DNA of 64,000 bases from Desulfovibrio sp. (GTDB lineage: Bacteria > Desulfobacterota > Desulfovibrionia > Desulfovibrionales > Desulfovibrionaceae): assembly GCA_031287575.1 (NCBI GenBank), contig JAITSV010000032.1:1-64000 (forward strand), read 5' to 3'. Under the pieces are notes generated by a model. The model was not told the origin of the DNA. It ran no database searches and saw only the letters and a program-made list of their open reading frames with translations. Every line of letters begins with the position of its first letter. The first letter of the stretch is position 1. Of this stretch, positions 61,014 through 64,000 are shown one piece after another. A program made the translations under genes and the position numbers.

Positions 61014-61865
61014 ATGAGCACCAGACGCAACGACACCGGCAAACACTTGGCGCCCGCCCCCCAGGAGGCCCTCACCGTGCACACCGACCATGTGCGCGAC
61101 TATCGCAAGCGCACCGCCCGCCACCCGGACGAGGTGGTCTTTCAGGTGGTGGTGGAGGAAACCGACCTGTGGGTAACCGCACGTGCGGGCCAGCCCGGCC
61201 TGCCCGGCCTGCCCGGCCAGCCCGGCCAGCCCGTACTGCCGGACCTGCCGGACCGGATCGCCGCCTACGTCACCGAACTGCGCGGCCAGATCAAGGCGTG
61301 GATGCTGCTTGCGCCGGACTTTCGCACCAGCCTCGTGCCCGTGCCCACGCCCGCCAGCGCCCCGGAAGTGGCCCGGCGCATGGCGCACGGGGCCGACATC
61401 GCCGGGGTTGGCCCCTTTGCCGCCGTGGCGGGCACCGTGGCCCAGATGGTGGCGGAACGCTTCGCCCCGGTATCGCCGGACATCATCGTGGAGAACGGCG
61501 GGGACATCTACATCTGCTCGCAACGCGACCGGGTGGTGGGCCTGCTGCCCGACCCGGCCAGCGGCGAGATGATCGGCGTGGTGGTGAAGGCGGCGGACTG
61601 CCCCGTCTCGCTGTGCTCGTCGTCGGCCACCATCGGCCATTCGCTGAGCCTTGGCGTTGGCGACATCGCGGCGGTGCGGGCGCGCGACGCCAGCCTTGCC
61701 GACGCGGCGGCAACCCTGTTCGGCAACATGCTGCAAGGGCCGGACGACGTGGCCCGCGTGACCGAACGAGCCGCCGCCATGGCGCACCTGGGCATAGAGG
61801 GCGTGTACGCCCAGTGCGGCGGGCGCGTGGGGATTTGGGGGAATATGGAATTGGCCGTGGCATGA
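61014..61865 (+). CDS. UPF0280-family protein with collagen-like insert
   Basis: A 283-residue protein of the UPF0280 (ApbE-like fold) family, function unknown. Conserved regions are [20 protein letters not shown] and [20 protein letters not shown], with [14 protein letters not shown] near residue 210. Near residues 60-75 an unusual run of Gly-x-Pro triplets ([15 protein letters not shown]) is encoded by a tandem DNA repeat and is not expected in the family. Divergent from argF, convergent with the MerR-like gene. Confidence 0.82.
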   Translation: MSTRRNDTGKHLAPAPQEALTVHTDHVRDYRKRTARHPDEVVFQVVVEETDLWVTARAGQPGLPGLPGQPGQPVLPDLPDRIAAYVTELRGQIKAWMLLAPDFRTSLVPVPTPASAPEVARRMAHGADIAGVGPFAAVAGTVAQMVAERFAPVSPDIIVENGGDIYICSQRDRVVGLLPDPASGEMIGVVVKAADCPVSLCSSSATIGHSLSLGVGDIAAVRARDASLADAAATLFGNMLQGPDDVARVTERAAAMAHLGIEGVYAQCGGRVGIWGNMELAVA

Positions 61866-61962
61866 CCTACGGCACACGAGGCCCGTTGGAACCGGGAATG
61901 CCGGGGACACAGGGGGGCCGGGGTGCCGGGGATGTCGGCGGGGAGGCGATGCCTGGCGCCCC

Positions 61963-63336
61963 CTATCGGGATTCGTAGCTTTCCTTGATATTCCGGAACA
62001 ATTCCAGAAGAAAGCGGTCCGGGACCGTATCACCATTGATGGCAAGGCGCGAAAGCCGGGTGACGTGGTTGCCGCTGGGCGTGGTGACCGGCTGCAAGGT
62101 CAGTTCGTGGGTGCGGCTGCCGCCCTGCCTGCCGCTGGCGGGTTCGTCGGTGGTCAGGCGTAGCACCCAGGCAGAGCCGGACCGGGTCCAGCCCATGGTG
62201 ACGCGATGCCGCCGGGCGGCGTGCCGGTCCACCAGCGCCAGCAATTCGCGCAGGGTGAACGCCTTGTCGCGGCCGGACACGCCCAGATATTCGCCGTTGC
62301 GCCGGATGACCAGCGGCCTGTCGAACAGGGTTACGGGCGGCGTGGTGGCGGAATCCTTGCCGGAAGCGGCCCGCGCATGGCCCGCATCCGCCTGCGAGGC
62401 GGAAGCGCCGGTGGCCGAGGGGCCGTCTTCTCGCGCGTCGGCAGCGGATGTGGCCTGACCGGATGTGCTTTGGCCGGTAGCGTCTTGATCGGAAGTGTTC
62501 CGGCTGGCCCCGGCAGCATCGGCGCGCACGCCATCGCCGGTCTCGCTTTCTGGCCCGTCTGTTTCGGCCCCGTCTGCTCCACTCCCCGCTGGTCCCGACA
62601 CCACCGTATAATAGTCATCCACGAGCCGGGTGACGGCTTCGGTGCGTTCGCGGCGCAGCAGATCCAGCGCCTCGTCCAGCCGGGCCGCGCGCTCGTCAAA
62701 AGCGGCCAGCAACGCGTCGCGGTCAGCGCGCAATTCCTCCACCTGGCGGCGCAGGCTGGAAAGCTCCGCCAGCATGTGCCCCTGCACCTGAAGCAGCGTG
62801 GCCATGCGGTCGAGCATGCCGGGCAGCCCTTCCACGGCGGGGTCCGCAGGGGCAGAGGCCGCCGGGTGTGTTGGGGCGTCCGGCGAGTGGGCCGGTGAGA
62901 GGTCTGGCGAAGAGTCTGGGCCCGGCATGGCGTCGGATGCGCGGAACCTGTCCCGCAGGTGCGGCTCCGCACTGGTGCCGGATGCCCGCGCGCCTGTCCT
63001 GGCGCCCGATTGTCCGCCCGAGTGCCCCCCATGAAGGCCGGACCGGACCGCGTCCCCCGGCTGGCCCGACTGCCCCTGCTGCCCCACGGGCGCATACAGC
63101 GCGGCCACCAGTTCCTCCAGCCGTTCCTCTATCTGCTCCGCCGCCACGTTGCGCGTGTACATGCTCCTGATCTCCCTGAAGATGTCCAGCACATGCACGG
63201 GATAGCGCAGCCGCCTGCCCCGCCCTTCTCCGGCGGGCAGGAAGCGCGCGAACCTGTCCTTGTAATAGGCGATACTGGAGGGAGGCACGTCGAGGCGGCG
63301 GGCGATTTCGCGGAGGGTCAGCAGTTCGCGGATCAT
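61963..63336 (-). CDS. MerR-like regulator with coiled coil and long linkers
   Basis: A 457-residue putative DNA-binding protein. The N-terminus is a MerR-type winged helix (LLTLREIARRLDVPPSSIAY then RYPVHVLDIF). Residues about 75-190 and 270-360 are Ser/Gly/Pro/Asp/Thr low-complexity linkers. Between them an about 80-residue coiled coil (LSSLRRQVEELRADRDALLA) and, at the end, an unrecognised 110-residue domain (FDRPLVIRRNGEYLGVSGRD onward). Start ATG 63336 follows GGAG; a GTG ten codons upstream is also in frame. Effector unknown. Confidence 0.7.
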   Translation of the reverse strand: MIRELLTLREIARRLDVPPSSIAYYKDRFARFLPAGEGRGRRLRYPVHVLDIFREIRSMYTRNVAAEQIEERLEELVAALYAPVGQQGQSGQPGDAVRSGLHGGHSGGQSGARTGARASGTSAEPHLRDRFRASDAMPGPDSSPDLSPAHSPDAPTHPAASAPADPAVEGLPGMLDRMATLLQVQGHMLAELSSLRRQVEELRADRDALLAAFDERAARLDEALDLLRRERTEAVTRLVDDYYTVVSGPAGSGADGAETDGPESETGDGVRADAAGASRNTSDQDATGQSTSGQATSAADAREDGPSATGASASQADAGHARAASGKDSATTPPVTLFDRPLVIRRNGEYLGVSGRDKAFTLRELLALVDRHAARRHRVTMGWTRSGSAWVLRLTTDEPASGRQGGSRTHELTLQPVTTPSGNHVTRLSRLAINGDTVPDRFLLELFRNIKESYESR

Positions 63337-63754
63337 GAGGAAGTGCTCCAGTTCTTGTTGTTGCACAGTTGCGCGACAGGAAGCATTTTGTCAAGAAATC
63401 CGCATAAAAATATTGTCTAGAAAATTGTCCAACAACCGTGGGCCACTGGCCGGACGGAGTGAGACCAGCCGGATGGTTGCCAGCCGGATAGTTGCCGGAC
63501 GGATGGCGCGCGGATACCGAAACGTGGGCAAGATTCAAGGGGGATACACGTTGAGAACGTGACGCCATGCGCGCGAAACGGGAAACCAGGGGGCGCGGGA
63601 CTGGGCATCAGCGAGACGGCTGGGTTGGGGATGACGGACCATGAACGGGACCCATCGGAAGCTCGGCAGCATCAACGAACGGCTATCCCCGCACGGCCCG
63701 CCACCACTGGCCCCTGCCCGGCATGCAGCACCCGCCACCGTCCCACAACCCGCT
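63337..63754. other. Regulatory/spacer region upstream of MerR-like gene
   Basis: Contains an AT-rich tract (63395-63430) with TTGACA and TTGGAC hexamers on the minus strand, suitable for the MerR-like promoter, and a tandem 15-base repeat CAGCCGGATGGTTGC (63466-63507, two copies and a partial third). No gene is supported. Confidence 0.4.
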
Positions 63755-63783
63755 TGACTTCACCGGGCAACTTCCATATCAAG
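63755..63783 (+). promoter_or_regulatory. Predicted promoter of tRNA-Thr
   Basis: TTGACT (63755-63760) and TATCAA (63778-63783) are 17 bases apart, 43 bases before the tRNA. Confidence 0.7.
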
Positions 63784-63825
63784 CACTTCTCGCTTCCGGC
63801 GGAGCTATCCGCCAGCAGTCCGCAA

Positions 63826-63901
63826 GCCAGCATAGCTCAGTTGGTAGAGCAGCTGATTCGTAATCAGCAGGTCTGGAGTTCAAGTCTCCATGCTGGCTCC
63901 A
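63826..63901 (+). tRNA. tRNA-Thr (anticodon CGU)
   Basis: A 76-nt cloverleaf with acceptor GCCAGCA/TGCTGGC, T discriminator and encoded CCA, D-arm GCTCAGTTGGTAGAGC, anticodon loop TTCGTAA between CTGA and TCAG (anticodon CGU, reading ACG) and T-arm GGAGTTCAAGTCTCC. Confidence 0.97.
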
Positions 63902-63909
63902 GAAATACC

Positions 63910-63950
63910 AAGGCCGGACAAGGGTTTCACCCCTTACCGGCCTTTTCTTT
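63910..63950 (+). terminator. Terminator after tRNA-Thr
   Basis: Nested stems AAGGCCGG/CCGGCCTT and AAGGG/CCCTT, then TTCTTT. The remaining 50 bases of the window show no gene. Confidence 0.88.
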
Positions 63951-64000
63951 ATGCTGGCCAAAAGTGCCCAAAAGTGGACATTTGGTCCGCCTATTGCGGA

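Noticed and set aside
63535..63738. A 67-residue minus-strand frame upstream of the MerR-like gene
   Set aside because: No ribosome binding site or motif; overlaps simple tandem repeats.

Overview
The window is high-GC bacterial chromosome that most closely suggests a Desulfovibrionaceae sulfate reducer of the Nitratidesulfovibrio/Desulfovibrio vulgaris type. The reasons are an ATP sulfurylase gene, a complete dsrMKJOP operon, use of selenocysteine (tRNA-Sec plus a selenophosphate synthetase that itself has an in-frame TGA), and the gene order of the ribosomal and c-di-AMP clusters. This is inference from gene content; no search was run.

Layout. Positions 1-6034 are one end of an integrative mobilizable element: relaxase start, MobC, a primase/helicase-like protein, an AlpA-type regulator, one unknown gene and a P4-type integrase, abutting the 3' end of tRNA-Leu(UAG). 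From 6.4 to 8.5 kb a LysR regulator overlaps selD; the selD reading frame runs through a TGA codon at 7450 and would be missed by ordinary gene calling. A low-complexity hypothetical follows. From 27.6 down to 9.7 kb, on the minus strand, lie rpsL-rpsG-fusA (terminated) and then the S10-spc-alpha superoperon from rpsJ to rplQ with secY, map and rpoA. tuf, adk and infA are missing from their classical slots.

From 28.7 to 38.7 kb is sulfate respiration: sat with a Rex-like operator, then a YgjP-type metallopeptidase, a VKOR/thioredoxin fusion, and an RsbRD_N-like protein leading dsrMKJOP. Sat activates sulfate; DsrMKJOP carries electrons across the membrane toward sulfite/DsrC-trisulfide reduction. 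From 39 to 48.6 kb are a FadL-type porin, a REC-kinase-REC plus REC signalling pair, a 55-residue Cys-rich protein, priA, galU and glmM. From 48.9 to 53.5 kb is ftsH-folP-cdaA-ybbR, which with glmM forms a c-di-AMP/cell-wall neighbourhood. selC (tRNA-Sec) is at 53.8 kb.

The rest holds a solute-binding protein, an RRM protein, a membrane-anchored hypothetical, argF-argG-argH, a UPF0280 protein with a collagen-like insert, a long MerR-like regulator and tRNA-Thr(CGU).

The signals that ordinary annotation would not explain are: the UGA-containing selD with a candidate SECIS; a family of intergenic repeats with a shared ~48-bp core (four copies at three loci); two iteron-like arrays and an operator array in the integrated element; a Rex-like site at sat; and a dyad at the dsr promoter.
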